Origin: Rikenella sp031549665 | Lineage (GTDB): Bacteria > Bacteroidota > Bacteroidia > Bacteroidales > Rikenellaceae | DNA: 64,000 bases | Direction of reading: 5' to 3' | Assembly: GCA_031549665.1 (NCBI GenBank) | Contig: JAVBPJ010000004.1 | Coordinates: 10,459-74,458 of the forward strand | Part shown: piece by piece, positions 1-7,912 of the stretch | How positions within the stretch are numbered: position 1 is the first letter of the stretch | Layout: every line of letters begins with the position of its first letter | Notes under the pieces: generated by a model | What the model was told of the DNA's origin: nothing | Seen by the model: only the letters and a program-made list of their open reading frames with translations | Databases searched by the model: none | Translations under genes and position numbers: made by a program

Positions 1-619
1 TGCCGTGGTAGTCCAGGTGGTCGTGGGTGATGTTGGTGAAGACGCCTCCCACGAAGCGGAGGCCGTGGATGCGCTCTTGCACGATGCTGTGCGAGCTCAC
101 CTCCATGAAACAGCAGCTACATCCGGCTTCGACCATTTCGGCCAGCAGACGGTTCAGGGCCAGCGGGTCAGGCGTGGTGTGGGTCGAGGGGTAGCTTTGG
201 GTTCCCACGCGGTAAACGACTGTCGAGATCAGGCCCGAGGGGTGTCCCAGGGCCGTGAACAGGTCGTAGAGCAGGGTGGCGACGGTGGTTTTCCCGTTTG
301 TGCCGGTTACCCCTACCAGTTGGAGCTTGCGGCTGGGATGGCCGTAGTATTCGGCGGCCAGTTCGGCCAGGGCCGCGGCCGAGTCGGCCACCTGGAGGTA
401 GGAGACCCCGGGGAGTATTTCTTGAGGAAGGGTTTCGCAAACCACCACGCGTGCGCCCCGAGCTGTGGCTTCCGGAATAAAGGCGTGGCCGTCGACCCGC
501 GTACCCCGCAGGGCCACGAACCAGTCGCCTGCCTCCACCTGGTTCGATCCCGAACGGATCGTGCCCATTTGAGCGGGCAGGGGCGCTCCCGTTACGTTCC
601 CGAGGTGTGTAAGGTCCAT
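1..619 (-). CDS. murE: UDP-N-acetylmuramoyl-tripeptide synthetase MurE, N-terminal 206 codons (runs off the left edge)
   Basis: Cytoplasmic Mur ligase that adds the third stem-peptide residue (probably meso-diaminopimelate) to UDP-MurNAc-L-Ala-D-Glu. Translating the minus strand from ATG at 619 gives MDLTHLGNVTG, then the Mur ligase ATP loop GVTGTNGKTT near residue 105 and the MurE-type stretch STHTTPDPLALNRLLAEM near residue 150. The frame ends at the window edge in FTNITHDHLDYHG, a family motif, so the central and C-terminal domains lie outside. It starts 9 nt after the ftsI stop, as the fourth gene of the rsmH-ftsL-ftsI-murE operon. The DAP preference is inferred from the family and from lysA in this window; the specificity residues are not visible here. 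Confidence 0.95.
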   Translation of the reverse strand, partial: MDLTHLGNVTGAPLPAQMGTIRSGSNQVEAGDWFVALRGTRVDGHAFIPEATARGARVVVCETLPQEILPGVSYLQVADSAAALAELAAEYYGHPSRKLQLVGVTGTNGKTTVATLLYDLFTALGHPSGLISTVVYRVGTQSYPSTHTTPDPLALNRLLAEMVEAGCSCCFMEVSSHSIVQERIHGLRFVGGVFTNITHDHLDYHG

Positions 620-628
620 TGTTGGTTT

Positions 629-2794
629 CTATTTGGTTCCTAATGTAAGCGTGATTTCCGTTCCCGCCTCAAAGGGGGTTTGGGCGGGGATCGACTGCCC
701 GGTGCAAAGTCCAAGTCCTACAAAACGGGGCCGCAGGCCCACGGCTTCGGCGGCATGCAGCGCTTCGTCGAGCGAAAGCCCCCGGAAATCGGGTGTCCCC
801 GCGGTGAGCGGCAAGGGTTTCGGTGCAACGACCCGCCCGCTGTCCAACGCCACTTCGCCTGCCGAAGGGTCGATCGCCGGCCCGGCGATGCGCAGTTGGT
901 CGAACAGCAGGTTCAGCCCCTCGGCCGGGCCGGGCAGGGCCTGCAGGCGGGGGGTGTAGGGCGTAACGGCCGAGGCCGAGCGGGTTTGTTGGAAGTTGTA
1001 ACTGAGGGTGCAGATGCGGTCGGCGATGGTGCGGAAGAGTTTTCCTGATAACTCAGCTCCGTAGTAGGGTTTTCCCGACCCGGGGTAGTAGTACGTTTTC
1101 ATGGCTACCATCACGGTGTAGCGGGGCTGGTCGGCGGGGAAGTAACCCACCAGCGAACCGAGGTAGTGCCGCCCTCCCTCGGCGGTCATGTAGCCGCCCC
1201 GGCCGATGGCGATCTGGGCTGTCCCGGTTTTTGCGGCGGCGCGGTATTTGGGGTTCGAGAGCGACGAACGGCCCGTTCCCCGGATCACCACCCCCTCAAG
1301 GGCGGTGTGGATGTCGGCTAGCGCTTTGGGCGAGCAGATCGAAGGGATGAGCGTGTCAGCCGGAATGGTAGACAACGTTTTGCCGTACTGCCTGAGTTCG
1401 TTCACCAGCAGCGGCTTGACCATCACTCCGCCGTTGGCGATGGCGTTGTAGAAAGTGAGCGTGTGGATCGGGGCCAGCCGCAGGGCGTAGCCGTAGGACA
1501 TCATGGTGAGGGTGGTTCCGTCCCACCCCTTTTCGCCGGGATGGCGCAGGGTGGGCTTTACCTCGCCGCCGATTTGCAGGTTGAGCATGCGGCCGATCCC
1601 CATGCGTTCGAGCGCGGCCACAAAACGTTTGGGGTCGGCGGCGTAGGCGCTGTTGACCGCTTTGGCCATGCCGACGTTCGACGATTTTTCGAAAATCTCC
1701 TGCAGGGTCAGCACGCCGTACCCCTTGTGCGAGTCGACCACTTTGGCGTGTCCGATGTAAATTTCGCCCCCCTCGACGTCGATCAGCTTCGAGAGCGGCA
1801 TCTGGGCGTCGTCCAACAGGGCCAGCAAGCCGGCGGTTTTGAACGTCGAGCCGGGTTCGATGTTCATCCCGATGGCGTAGTTGTAGTCTTCGACCAGCGA
1901 CCCGTCGGCCTTGCGGGTGAGGTTGGCGATGGCCTTGATGTGGCCGGTGGAGGTCTCCATCACCACGACGCAGCCCCAGTCGGACTGGGTGGAGAGGACT
2001 TGTTCGCGCAGCGAGGTTTGGGCAATGTCCTGCAGCTCGATGTTCAGGGTGGTTACCACGTCCACGCCGTCGATCGGGTCGATGTTCAGCGGGCTGGAGA
2101 TGGGGGTCCAAAAATCGCCCGACACCTTTTGTTTTACGGTAACGCCGTTGATCCCCTTCAGCACGTCGTCGAATCCTCCTTCGATCCCCACGCGCACGCC
2201 GCTGGTGTTGACCATGCCGATGGTGCGTTTCCCCAGATTGCCGTAGGGGTAGACCCTGCGGCCCACTTCGATGGGGATGAACCCTCCCTTGTTGGCCCCC
2301 AGCCGGAACAGCGGGAAACGACGCACGGCGCACAGGTCGAGGTAGTTGATGCGTCGGGGGTTGACCAGGTAGTAGCGTTTCCCCTCGGCGTGGGCGGCGG
2401 TCAGCTCGGCGCGGTATTGGGCGGGCGAACGGTCCTTGAAAAATCCGGAGAGCTGGATGCTCAGCGAATCGACACCGGCCCGGAACACTTCGTCGGTGAG
2501 GCTTCCGGCGGCCATGTCCATCCGCAGTTCGTAGTAGGGGATGGTGGTAGCCAGCAGGCGGCCGTCGTCGGAGTAGATGTTGCCCCGCGCGGCTTCGAGA
2601 ATTTCGGTGCGGTAGCTGTACTGCTCCGACCGGTTGCGGAGCTTTTCGCCCTCGCTGCCCACCTGCAGCCAGATGATCTTCCCGACAATGGCCAGCCCTG
2701 CGATCAAAAACAGCAGGTACAGCACCTTGATCCGGCGCAGGATCGCCTCTTTGATGGGGCTCTGTTTCGGGGGGACGGCTGGCGGGGGGGTCAT
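629..2794 (-). CDS. ftsI: Division-specific penicillin-binding protein (FtsI/PBP3) with C-terminal PASTA domain
   Basis: Septal peptidoglycan D,D-transpeptidase, 721 aa. One N-terminal membrane anchor (about residues 23-43) is followed by a PBP dimerisation domain and a transpeptidase domain. Catalytic motifs are all present: STFK at 316-319 (Ser316 nucleophile), SSN at 371-373 and KTGT at 522-525. Residues from about 665 to the end form one PASTA repeat; this PASTA-bearing layout is common for Bacteroidota FtsI. Its ATG overlaps the ftsL stop (ATGA), which suggests translational coupling. murE follows after 9 nt. Confidence 0.96.
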   Translation of the reverse strand: MTPPPAVPPKQSPIKEAILRRIKVLYLLFLIAGLAIVGKIIWLQVGSEGEKLRNRSEQYSYRTEILEAARGNIYSDDGRLLATTIPYYELRMDMAAGSLTDEVFRAGVDSLSIQLSGFFKDRSPAQYRAELTAAHAEGKRYYLVNPRRINYLDLCAVRRFPLFRLGANKGGFIPIEVGRRVYPYGNLGKRTIGMVNTSGVRVGIEGGFDDVLKGINGVTVKQKVSGDFWTPISSPLNIDPIDGVDVVTTLNIELQDIAQTSLREQVLSTQSDWGCVVVMETSTGHIKAIANLTRKADGSLVEDYNYAIGMNIEPGSTFKTAGLLALLDDAQMPLSKLIDVEGGEIYIGHAKVVDSHKGYGVLTLQEIFEKSSNVGMAKAVNSAYAADPKRFVAALERMGIGRMLNLQIGGEVKPTLRHPGEKGWDGTTLTMMSYGYALRLAPIHTLTFYNAIANGGVMVKPLLVNELRQYGKTLSTIPADTLIPSICSPKALADIHTALEGVVIRGTGRSSLSNPKYRAAAKTGTAQIAIGRGGYMTAEGGRHYLGSLVGYFPADQPRYTVMVAMKTYYYPGSGKPYYGAELSGKLFRTIADRICTLSYNFQQTRSASAVTPYTPRLQALPGPAEGLNLLFDQLRIAGPAIDPSAGEVALDSGRVVAPKPLPLTAGTPDFRGLSLDEALHAAEAVGLRPRFVGLGLCTGQSIPAQTPFEAGTEITLTLGTK

Positions 2795-3264
2795 CGTTCG
2801 AGGCTGGCGGGGGTTTCAAGAATCAGCGGCGGCTGTTCGTCCAAAATCAGCGGAATGTTGTACTGCCTGAGCAGGCCGACGATTTCGCTTTGGCGCGTAC
2901 GGGTCATACGCACGGCGGTGGTGGTAACGGCGGTGGTTTTGAGTACTTGGAGTTCGTCGCCCAGTTTTTCGATGCGGGCGTGTTTCTGCTGCATCCGGAA
3001 GCCGTTGGCGATGTAGAGCAGCATGAGCATGACCACGAAAACCAGCACGGGAAGCCGGCGGGTGAACTCCTCGCGGGAGAGGATGCTGCCGGTGAAGAAT
3101 TCGCCGACCGAAGCGCCGCGGCGGCGGGGACGCTCGTCGCCGGAAGCGGGGTCCTCGTCGCGCCAGTCGGGCGGCAGGGCCTCGGCGGCCGGAACCGTTT
3201 CCGGCCCGGCGGCAAGGAGTGCGGGGTCGGGCGCCAGCGGGGTGGGGTCGTCGTAAGGGGTCAT
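2791..3264 (-). CDS. ftsL: FtsL-like bitopic cell division protein
   Basis: 157 aa. A proline- and acid-rich cytoplasmic N-terminus (1-65) is followed by one transmembrane helix (about 71-88) and a short predicted periplasmic coiled coil (about 89-120). The topology and the position between rsmH and ftsI are those of FtsL, which joins FtsB/FtsQ in the divisome. Sequence conservation in the family is weak, so the call rests mainly on position and topology. ATG at 3264 is chosen because it overlaps the rsmH stop as ATGA; the 3' end overlaps the ftsI start in the same way. The same frame stays open upstream through rsmH, but that part is a shadow. Confidence 0.85.
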   Translation of the reverse strand: MTPYDDPTPLAPDPALLAAGPETVPAAEALPPDWRDEDPASGDERPRRRGASVGEFFTGSILSREEFTRRLPVLVFVVMLMLLYIANGFRMQQKHARIEKLGDELQVLKTTAVTTTAVRMTRTRQSEIVGLLRQYNIPLILDEQPPLILETPASLER

Positions 3265-4172
3265 CGGGCGAGGTCGGTGCGTTGGGCGCCGCGCAGCTTG
3301 GCGCTGCGGGCGCGGGGGTTGCGGGCAATCTCTTCGGGACTGGGGTCGATCACTTTGCCGATCGCCTGCAGGGGGGCGGAACGGCGGCCGTACAGGTCGG
3401 TGGCCACTTGTCCGTCGGGGGTGCCGCTGCGGATGATGTTTTTCACCAGCCGGTCTTCGAGCGAGTGGTAGGTGATCACCGACAGGCGGCCTTCGGACCT
3501 GAGCAGGTCGATGGCTTGCGAGAGCATCATCTCCAGGGCCAGCATTTCGCCGTTCACCTCGATGCGGAGCGCCTGGAAAAGCTTGCTCCAAAACTTTTTT
3601 TCGCTGCCGGCGGGGGTGCAGGGGGCGACTGCCGCGAGCAGCTCCTCGACCCGCTCGATGGGGCGTTCGGCGCGCGCCCGTTCGATGGCTCCGGCCAGCC
3701 GGAAACATTTGTCGAGTTCGCCGTAACGGCCGAAAATCTGCGCCAGCCGTTCGGGTTCGTAGTGGTTGACCACGTCGGCGGCGGTGCGCGGGGCGGTTTG
3801 GTTCATCCGCATGTCGAGCGGCCCGTCGAAACGGAACGAAAAACCCCGTTCGGGGGTGTCGAAGTGGTGCGAGGAGACGCCCAGATCGGCCAAAATGCCG
3901 TCCACCTGTTCGATGCCCAGGGCGCGAACCGATCCGCGAAGGAACCGAAAATTGTTGTGAATAAGCGTGAAACGCTTGTCGTCGGGGGCGTTCGCCAGCG
4001 CGTCGGGGTCTTGGTCGAAAGCGATCAACCGCCCCTTGCGGCCCAGCCGGGCCAGCACCTCGCGCGAGTGGCCTCCCCCGCCAAAGGTAACGTCCACGTA
4101 GGTTCCCGCGGGGTCGACCGCAAGCAGGTCGACGCTCTCTTTCAACAGGACGGGCTCGTGGTAGGCGGACAT
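3261..4172 (-). CDS. rsmH: 16S rRNA m4C1402 methyltransferase RsmH (MraW)
   Basis: SAM-dependent methyltransferase that N4-methylates C1402 of 16S rRNA; a usual early gene of dcw clusters. 303 aa from ATG at 4172 (MSAYHEPVLLKE, the family start). A TTG six codons upstream keeps the frame open but lies at the predicted transcription start, so it is less likely. The SAM-binding motif VTFGGGGHS and the C-terminal NPRARSAKLR region are both present. No mraZ lies upstream: the gene is preceded directly by its promoter and by a divergent acyltransferase gene. Confidence 0.96.
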   Translation of the reverse strand: MSAYHEPVLLKESVDLLAVDPAGTYVDVTFGGGGHSREVLARLGRKGRLIAFDQDPDALANAPDDKRFTLIHNNFRFLRGSVRALGIEQVDGILADLGVSSHHFDTPERGFSFRFDGPLDMRMNQTAPRTAADVVNHYEPERLAQIFGRYGELDKCFRLAGAIERARAERPIERVEELLAAVAPCTPAGSEKKFWSKLFQALRIEVNGEMLALEMMLSQAIDLLRSEGRLSVITYHSLEDRLVKNIIRSGTPDGQVATDLYGRRSAPLQAIGKVIDPSPEEIARNPRARSAKLRGAQRTDLAR

Positions 4173-4194
4173 GGGCGGATTGAAATTCAACGCT

Positions 4195-4202
4195 CAAAGG
4201 TA
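4195..4202 (-). promoter_or_regulatory. -7 element for the rsmH-ftsL-ftsI-murE operon
   Basis: TACCTTTG on the minus strand, an exact match to the Bacteroidota -7 consensus TAnnTTTG. Predicted start of transcription is near 4190, giving a leader of about 18 nt before the rsmH ATG. It lies back to back with the + strand promoter at 4223-4230. Confidence 0.75.
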
Positions 4203-4222
4203 GCTTATTTTACCCGTTTTTT

Positions 4223-4230
4223 TACTTTTG
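4223..4230 (+). promoter_or_regulatory. -7 element for the acyltransferase gene at 4236
   Basis: TACTTTTG matches TAnnTTTG. Only five bases separate it from the ATG at 4236, so the transcript should begin at or within a base or two of the start codon (leaderless). Confidence 0.75.
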
Positions 4231-4235
4231 TACCC

Positions 4236-5039
4236 ATGCAACAGATCGATATTCGGCAGGTGATCCGCAGCAAGAATCCGACGGCGGCCCGTTGGATCCC
4301 CTCCTGCGCCCTGCATTGGTTCGAGCGTTTTCTGCGCCTGGACCGCATCAACCGTACCCTGGCCGAACACGGCCACGAACCGCCGTTACAATTTATCCGT
4401 TCGACCCTCGAAGAGATCGGGGTGGAGTACGCGGTCGAGGGGGCGGAGAACCTCCCCGCCACGCACCGCGTGATTTTTGCCGCGAACCATCCGCTCGGGG
4501 GCCTCGACGGCCTGATCCTGGCCGAGGCGCTGGCCCCCTACGTGGGGCAGCCGAAGTTGATTGTCAACGACCTGCTGATGAATCTGGAACCCCTGGCCCC
4601 CATCTTCGCTCCGGTGAATAAGCACGGGGCGCAAAACAGCCAGTACGCCCGCCGGATGGTGGAACTGTACGAGGGCGACCAGGCGATCATCACCTTCCCG
4701 GCCGGACTCTGTTCGCGCCTGATCGGAGGCCGGATCACCGATCCCCCGTGGAAACGCAACTTCGCCGTCAAGGCCTGGGACAGCGGCCGGCCGGTGGTTC
4801 CGGTCTATGTCGAGGGGCGCAACTCGAACGCCTTTTATCGATTTGCCCGTTGGCGAAAACGCCTGGGGATCAAAGTGAATCTCGAAATGCTTTGGCTGCC
4901 CAAAGAGATGTTCGACCAACGCGGAAAACGGATCACGATCCGCATCGGCCCCGCCATCGAACCCACGGGCAGGGAGGCCTCGAAGCAGGGCGTGGAGCAG
5001 ATCCGAAAGGCCGTTTATTCCCTGCAAAAGGGCAAATAG
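4236..5039 (+). CDS. PlsC-like lysophospholipid/lyso-glycine-lipid O-acyltransferase (GlsA-like)
   Basis: 267 aa from MQQIDIRQV. The PlsC-family acyltransferase block is clear: NHPLGGLDG with His85 and Asp91, then a conserved TFPAGLCSR segment that fits the substrate-binding motif. The following gene encodes a GNAT/hemolysin-like acyltransferase. In Bacteroides thetaiotaomicron a neighbouring pair of these two types, GlsB (N-acylates glycine) and GlsA (O-acylates the product), makes glycine lipids. By that parallel this gene is the GlsA candidate. The alternative is an ordinary 1-acyl-glycerol-3-phosphate acyltransferase. The frame stays open upstream to 3219, but the promoter at 4223 fixes the start at 4236. 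Confidence 0.8.
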   Translation: MQQIDIRQVIRSKNPTAARWIPSCALHWFERFLRLDRINRTLAEHGHEPPLQFIRSTLEEIGVEYAVEGAENLPATHRVIFAANHPLGGLDGLILAEALAPYVGQPKLIVNDLLMNLEPLAPIFAPVNKHGAQNSQYARRMVELYEGDQAIITFPAGLCSRLIGGRITDPPWKRNFAVKAWDSGRPVVPVYVEGRNSNAFYRFARWRKRLGIKVNLEMLWLPKEMFDQRGKRITIRIGPAIEPTGREASKQGVEQIRKAVYSLQKGK

Positions 5040-5062
5040 CTTTTCGCGGGTCGGATTTTTCA

Positions 5063-5070
5063 TATCTTTG
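5063..5070 (+). promoter_or_regulatory. -7 element upstream of the GNAT acyltransferase gene
   Basis: TATCTTTG matches TAnnTTTG. It lies between the two acyltransferase genes and would give the second gene its own transcript with a leader of about 20 nt. Confidence 0.65.
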
Positions 5071-5095
5071 TAGAATCCCCTTTATTCCAGCCCGA

Positions 5096-6019
5096 ATGGA
5101 TCCCATCATCGACCCCATACCCGCCGAACTGCTCGAACGCGAACTGACCCCCGCCCGCTTTTGGCGGAAGACCAATAAGGGCGGCAACTTGCTCTACACG
5201 CTTCGTCCGGGCGAGGCGCCCAACGTGCTTCAGGAGATCGGCCGCCTGCGCGAGGTGGCGTTTCGGGACGGCGGCGGCGGAACAGGCAAAAACATCGACC
5301 TCGACGAACTGGACCTGGTGCCCGAGGGGTATACCCAACTGATCGCCTGGGACCCCGCGGCCAAACAGATCATGGGCGGGTATCGCTACATCATCCCCCG
5401 GTCGGTGCATCCCAAATACCTGTCGACGGCGCACTACTTCGAATTCAGCGAGCGGTTCCGCGACCACTACCTGCCTCATTTGATCGAACTGGGCCGTTCG
5501 TTCGTGCAACCGGCCTACCAGACACGGAACAATCCCAAAAGCCTTTTCGTGCTGGACAACCTGTGGGACGGCCTGGGGGCGCTGATGGTGCGGAATCCCG
5601 ATATCCGCTACTTTTTTGGCAAGGTAACCATGTACGGCGACTACAACCGTCAGGCCCGCAACATGTTGCTCTATTTCCTGAAGAAACATTTTCCCGACCG
5701 CGAGGAGCTGATCACCTCGCGCTATCCGGTCGAGATCGATATCGACAGCGAGCAGATGGAGCGCCTGTTCGTGGGGAAGGACTATACCGAGGACTATAAA
5801 ATTCTCTCGCGTTCGATCCGCAACTTCGACGAGACGATCCCCCCGCTCATCAATGCCTACATGGGCCTTTCGCCCACCATGAAAGTGTTCGATACGGCGC
5901 GCAACCCCGACTTCGGCAATGTGGAGGAGACCGCCATCCTGATCAACATCAGCGACCTCTACAAACAGAAAGTGGAGCGCCACGTACGCGGCATCTCCAC
6001 CATCTTGGGCGAACTTTAA
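5096..6019 (+). CDS. GNAT-fold/hemolysin-like N-acyltransferase (GlsB/OlsB-like)
   Basis: 307 aa from ATG at 5096 (MDPIIDPIPAELLE). The protein resembles the putative-hemolysin GNAT family used for N-acylation of amino acids in ornithine and glycine lipids: conserved LREVAFRDGGGGTGK near residue 45, ELGRSFVQPAYQ mid-protein, and a central domain ending before about residue 260. The reaction expected by homology is transfer of a 3-hydroxy-acyl group to glycine, with the upstream PlsC-like protein adding the second chain. The substrate assignment is inferred from pairing and phylum; ornithine or another amino acid cannot be excluded. A strong terminator follows. Confidence 0.8.
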   Translation: MDPIIDPIPAELLERELTPARFWRKTNKGGNLLYTLRPGEAPNVLQEIGRLREVAFRDGGGGTGKNIDLDELDLVPEGYTQLIAWDPAAKQIMGGYRYIIPRSVHPKYLSTAHYFEFSERFRDHYLPHLIELGRSFVQPAYQTRNNPKSLFVLDNLWDGLGALMVRNPDIRYFFGKVTMYGDYNRQARNMLLYFLKKHFPDREELITSRYPVEIDIDSEQMERLFVGKDYTEDYKILSRSIRNFDETIPPLINAYMGLSPTMKVFDTARNPDFGNVEETAILINISDLYKQKVERHVRGISTILGEL

Positions 6020-6049
6020 TACGCTCGTTTCCCCCTTTCTGCGAAATAG

Positions 6050-6076
6050 ACCGGCCCTTTTCGGGGCCGGTTTTTT
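6050..6076 (+). terminator. Rho-independent terminator after the acyltransferase pair
   Basis: A 7-bp GC stem, CCGGCCC (6051-6057) with GGGCCGG (6064-6070), followed directly by six T. Confidence 0.85.
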
Positions 6077-6146
6077 AGCGCCCGGCCTCAGTCGTTCTTC
6101 GCCGCGCGACCTCCGGAAAAGGGGGTGAAAAGCCCGTGGAAAATCG

Positions 6147-6154
6147 TACCTTTG
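6147..6154 (+). promoter_or_regulatory. -7 element for the exonuclease-rlmI-radical SAM operon
   Basis: TACCTTTG. Four bases separate it from the GTG at 6159, so the first gene is predicted to be leaderless with a GTG start. Confidence 0.7.
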
Positions 6155-6158
6155 CGCT

Positions 6159-6734
6159 GTGTACGCAGCCAAAATCAGCAACGAAGAGGTCAACGAACTG
6201 CCCGCCGGAGGTTTTTCGGGTCGGGTAGTGGTGGTCGATACCCCCGAAACGATGAGGGAGGCCGAGGAGGCGCTGCGTACCCAGCGATTCATCGGCTACG
6301 ACACCGAAACGCGGCCCTCCTTTTCGCGCGGGGTCGTTCATAAAATGGCCCTGGTGCAACTTTCAACGGCCGACACCGCTTTCCTGATCCGGGTGCAGCG
6401 CGTGGACTTTTCGCCCGGAATGCTGCGGATCCTCGAATCGCCCGCCATCCTTAAAATAGGGGCCGCCCTGCGGGACGACCTGCGAAGCATGCGGAAAGTC
6501 GCCCCGTTCACTCCGGCCGGATTCGTCGACCTCCAGTCGATCGTGGGAAGGTGGGGCGTCGAGGAGCTGAGCGTGCGCAAAATGGCGGCCGTGGTGCTGG
6601 GATTCAAAATATCGAAAGCCCAGCGGCTCTCGAACTGGGAGGCGGTCGAACTCACCCCGGCCCAGTGCGAATATGCGGCCACCGACGCCTGGGTGTGCCG
6701 CGAAATCTATTGCAAACTAACGCAACAACCATGA
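6159..6734 (+). CDS. 3'-5' exonuclease, DEDDy type (RNase D/WRN exonuclease-like)
   Basis: 191 aa. A single ribonuclease H-like exonuclease domain with Asp48-Thr-Glu50 (motif I, GYDTET), an Asp pair in ALRDDLRSM (motif II region) and Tyr172-x3-Asp176 (motif III, YAATD), which places it in the DEDDy group. No HRDC domain is present, so it is shorter than RNase D. Likely acts on RNA or DNA 3' ends; the substrate cannot be told from sequence. GTG at 6159 is chosen because no ATG lies near and the promoter sits four bases upstream. The stop overlaps the next start (ATGA). Confidence 0.88.
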   Translation: MYAAKISNEEVNELPAGGFSGRVVVVDTPETMREAEEALRTQRFIGYDTETRPSFSRGVVHKMALVQLSTADTAFLIRVQRVDFSPGMLRILESPAILKIGAALRDDLRSMRKVAPFTPAGFVDLQSIVGRWGVEELSVRKMAAVVLGFKISKAQRLSNWEAVELTPAQCEYAATDAWVCREIYCKLTQQP

Positions 6735-7912
6735 TAACAGTCCGTTTGAAACCCGGGAAAGAGGCTTCGGCCGAGCGTTTCCACCCTTGGATCTTTTCGG
6801 GAGCGATCGCCTCGGCCGACGGCCAGCCCGAAGAGGGCGACCTGGTGGAGGTGCGCAGCGCATCGGACGGGTTTATCGGCCGCGGGCATTGCTGCGTCGG
6901 CTCCATCGCGGTGCGGATACTCAGTTTTGAGCCCGAGCCGATCGACCAGGCTTGGTGGAATGCCCGACTCCGGCAGGCTTGGGACGTGCGCCGGGCCATC
7001 GGCCTTGTCGACTCGCCCCAAACCACCTGCTTCCGCTGGGCGCACGGCGAGGGCGACGGCCTGCCGGGACTGGTGGTCGACTGGTACGACGGCGTGGCGG
7101 TGTTGCAGGCCCACACGGTGGGCATGTGGCTTGCGCGCGAGGCCGTTTGCAGCGCGCTCCGCACGGTGGCCGGCGACCGTTTGCGGGCCGTGTACGACAA
7201 AAGCAGCGGCACGCTGCCCTACAAAAGCGAGGTCGATGCGGCGGACGGCTATCTGTACGGCGCAGGGGCGGTGGACGAGACGGTACTCGAAGGGGGACTC
7301 TCGTTCCGGGCCAACTGGGAGGGAGGGCAAAAAACAGGCTTTTTCCTCGACCAGCGCGAAAACCGCGCCCTGGTGGAACGATACGCCCGGGGGCGGAAGG
7401 TGCTGAATACCTTTTGCTACACGGGCGGATTCTCGGTGTACGCCCTGCGCGGCGGAGCCGTGCGGGTCGATTCGGTCGACAGCTCGGCCCGCGCGGTGGA
7501 GCTTGCCGAGGCCAACGTGCGGCTCAATGCGCCCGGGGCCGATCACCGCGCCGTGGCGGCCGACGCGCTCGACTACGTGAAACGGATGGAACAGGGGGCG
7601 TACGACCTGATTGTCCTCGACCCGCCCGCCTTCGCCAAGCACCACAACGTGCTGGGCAACGCCTTGCAGGGCTACAAGCGGCTCAATGCGAATGCGTTGG
7701 AGAAGATCGCCCCGGGCGGTATCCTCTTCACGTTCAGTTGTTCGCAGGCCGTCAGCAAAGAGCAGTTCCGGATGGCGGTTTTCAGCGCGGCGGCCATTGC
7801 CCGGCGGCGGGTGCGCATTCTGCACCAGTTGACCCAACCGGCCGACCACCCCGTCAATATCTACCACCCCGAGGGGGAGTACCTCAAGGGGCTTGTGCTT
7901 TATGTCGAATAG
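6731..7912 (+). CDS. Class I SAM-dependent rRNA methyltransferase, RlmI family (PUA + methyltransferase)
   Basis: 393 aa from ATG at 6731, overlapping the exonuclease stop by 4 nt. N-terminal PUA-like domain (about 1-80, with HPWIFSGAI), a linking EEHD-type region (GQKTGFFLDQREN), then the Rossmann methyltransferase with SAM loop NTFCYTGGFSVYA, the DPPAFAK motif and FSCSQ near the C-terminus. In E. coli RlmI makes m5C1962 in 23S rRNA. This exact target is inferred; related RlmL/K-like proteins have other positions. Confidence 0.9.
   Translation: MITVRLKPGKEASAERFHPWIFSGAIASADGQPEEGDLVEVRSASDGFIGRGHCCVGSIAVRILSFEPEPIDQAWWNARLRQAWDVRRAIGLVDSPQTTCFRWAHGEGDGLPGLVVDWYDGVAVLQAHTVGMWLAREAVCSALRTVAGDRLRAVYDKSSGTLPYKSEVDAADGYLYGAGAVDETVLEGGLSFRANWEGGQKTGFFLDQRENRALVERYARGRKVLNTFCYTGGFSVYALRGGAVRVDSVDSSARAVELAEANVRLNAPGADHRAVAADALDYVKRMEQGAYDLIVLDPPAFAKHHNVLGNALQGYKRLNANALEKIAPGGILFTFSCSQAVSKEQFRMAVFSAAAIARRRVRILHQLTQPADHPVNIYHPEGEYLKGLVLYVE

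Noticed and set aside
4173..4190. Start of rsmH at the upstream TTG (4190)
   Set aside because: It coincides with the predicted transcription start, and the family N-terminus matches the ATG at 4172.
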